This document shows, one piece after another, positions 6,924 through 7,206 of a DNA stretch of 7,206 nt. Below the pieces are notes generated by a model, which was not told the origin of the DNA, did no database searches, and saw only the letters and a list, made by a program, of their open reading frames with translations. Each line of letters opens with the position of its first letter. Positions within the stretch are counted from its first letter, which is position 1. This stretch comes from UBA1738 sp045577675 (GTDB taxonomy: Bacteria > Bacillota > Clostridia > UBA1381): contig JAZNIV010000107.1 of assembly GCA_045577675.1 (NCBI GenBank), positions 1 through 7,206 on the forward strand. The letters run 5' to 3'. A program made the position numbers and the translations under genes.

Positions 6924-6929
6924 TAGCAA
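6900..6929 (-). promoter_or_regulatory. Candidate promoter of the ABC operon
   Basis: On the minus strand TTGCTA (6929-6924) and TATTAT (6905-6900) are 18 nt apart. A start near 6893 would give a leader of about 160 nt containing the alternating stems and the leader terminator. Both boxes are imperfect and lie inside the repeat region, so read-through from upstream cannot be excluded. Confidence 0.28.
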
Positions 6930-7005
6930 GCAAAGCACCAGCGAGTGCGCTTGCAAACGAGCCAAGCGACCTTGCGTGACCTTTTGTGGAAAAGGAAGAG
7001 CAAGG
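6926..7005. other. Structured non-coding stretch with two large hairpins
   Basis: Hairpin one (6926-6954) pairs GCAAGC with GCTTGC and GCAC with GTGC around a six-base loop, with an AAA bulge. Hairpin two (6970-7005) pairs CCTTGC with GCAAGG, then a symmetrical 4x4 internal loop, then CCTTTT with AAAAGG around GTGG. Neither is followed by a T tract in either direction. The open frames crossing this region also run through the tRNA gene or the ABC leader and show no ribosome binding site or recognisable protein, so no gene is called. With its neighbours this forms a near-continuous hairpin string from 6773 to 7059. Confidence 0.5.
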
Positions 7006-7017
7006 TAGCAGGCGATT

Positions 7018-7038
7018 GTTTTTCCTATAAGGAAAAAC
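7018..7038. repeat. Short perfect hairpin downstream of the tRNA terminator
   Basis: GTTTTTCCT (7018-7026) and AGGAAAAAC (7030-7038) form nine pairs around a three-base loop. On the minus strand the T run of the preceding tRNA terminator is the 5' arm of this hairpin, so the two structures overlap and compete. Confidence 0.55.
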
Positions 7039-7059
7039 GGAGCAAAGCGGACTTTGCTC
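7033..7059 (-). terminator. Intrinsic terminator of the tRNA-Ser gene
   Basis: Eight perfect pairs (GAGCAAAG and CTTTGCTC, 7059-7052 with 7047-7040) close a four-base loop on the minus strand. They are followed by CG and five T (complement of 7033-7037). The stem begins about eight bases after the encoded CCA, an appropriate place to end a single-tRNA transcript. Confidence 0.7.
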
Positions 7060-7067
7060 TGACGTCG

Positions 7068-7155
7068 TGGAGGAGAGGATGAGATTCGAACTCACGGAGG
7101 TGTTACCCTCACAACATTTCCAATGTTGCGCCTTCGGCCACTCGGCCACCTCTCC
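7068..7155 (-). tRNA. tRNA-Ser(GGA)
   Basis: The minus strand folds as a complete class II tRNA of 88 nt. The acceptor GGAGAGG (7155-7149) pairs with CCTCTCC (7078-7072), the D arm is GCC/GGC, and the anticodon stem CAACA/TGTTG carries loop TTGGAAA with anticodon GGA (7121-7119). The long variable arm has GAGG paired with CCTC, and the T arm has loop TTCGAAT with one G-U pair. The long variable arm and GGA anticodon give serine, reading UCC and UCU. CCA appears to be encoded (7070-7068). The discriminator base at 7071 reads U rather than the G usual for bacterial serine tRNAs. It has its own promoter and terminator. Confidence 0.96.
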
Positions 7156-7172
7156 AAATTAACAGCTTTATT

Positions 7173-7201
7173 ATTATAACACATATTTATGCTATTTGCA
7201 A
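7173..7201 (-). promoter_or_regulatory. Promoter of the tRNA-Ser gene
   Basis: On the minus strand TTGCAA (7201-7196) and a perfect TATAAT (7178-7173) are 17 nt apart, with TGT immediately before the -10 (extended -10). A start near 7166 leaves a 5' leader of about ten bases for RNase P to remove. Confidence 0.75.
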
Positions 7202-7206
7202 GTACT

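Noticed and set aside
6698..7003. A 101-codon minus-strand frame across the ABC leader, and an internal GTG (near 6799) after GGAGG as a possible leader peptide.
   Set aside because: The frame overlaps the ABC gene start out of frame and has no protein-like composition. The GTG abuts the GGAGG with essentially no spacing, so initiation there is unlikely, though a non-canonical leader peptide cannot be excluded.
6895..7149. An 84-codon open frame on the minus strand beginning in the tRNA and running through the hairpin region.
   Set aside because: It uses tRNA-Ser sequence as its N-terminal coding part, has no ribosome binding site, and its remainder is repeat and hairpin DNA. It is best seen as spurious.

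Overview
The window looks like a chromosomal segment of a low-to-mid GC Firmicute, most likely of class Clostridia. The evidence is A/T-rich sigma-A-type promoters, AGGAGG-class ribosome binding sites, a secreted S11 penicillin-binding protein with clostridial-style C-terminal modules, and a BmrCD/LmrCD-type ABC exporter pair. There are no phage, transposase or CRISPR features. Placement below class level is not supported by what can be read here.

Layout, left to right. (1) A DUF554-family integral membrane protein (86-775, +) sits behind a good extended -10 promoter. (2) A cytosolic M14 zinc peptidase (758-1636, -) converges on it, with an 18-bp overlap of the two coding ends. (3) A 150-bp divergent promoter region separates the peptidase from a secreted S11 D-Ala-D-Ala carboxypeptidase-type protein (1787-3040, +), so two peptidoglycan-peptide enzymes are transcribed back to back. 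(4) A strong 18-bp inverted repeat (3046-3090) acts as a terminator between this gene and the converging ABC operon. (5) Two ABC exporter half-transporter genes (4984-6735 and then 3093-5000, both -) overlap by 17 bp and are very likely co-translated. Their complementary active-site degeneration marks them as a heterodimeric exporter: the first gene has Asp for the catalytic Glu and Gln for the H-loop His, and the second has LSQGQ with intact catalytic residues. (6) The 330 bp upstream of the operon contain no convincing gene but hold a run of about seven hairpins. The last is an intrinsic terminator candidate (6764-6814) ending just before the ribosome binding site of the first ABC gene; before it lie four alternating complementary segments. 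(7) A tRNA-Ser(GGA) gene (7068-7155, -) with its own consensus promoter and terminator closes the window.

The M14 and S11 enzymes plausibly act on murein peptides, one inside and one outside the membrane. The ABC pair is predicted to export drugs or other amphiphilic compounds, and its leader has the architecture expected of transcription attenuation. The DUF554 protein has no assigned function. No wholly new multi-gene system is evident. The most interesting parts are the structured ABC leader with its hairpin string, and the unusual C-terminal half of the S11 protein.
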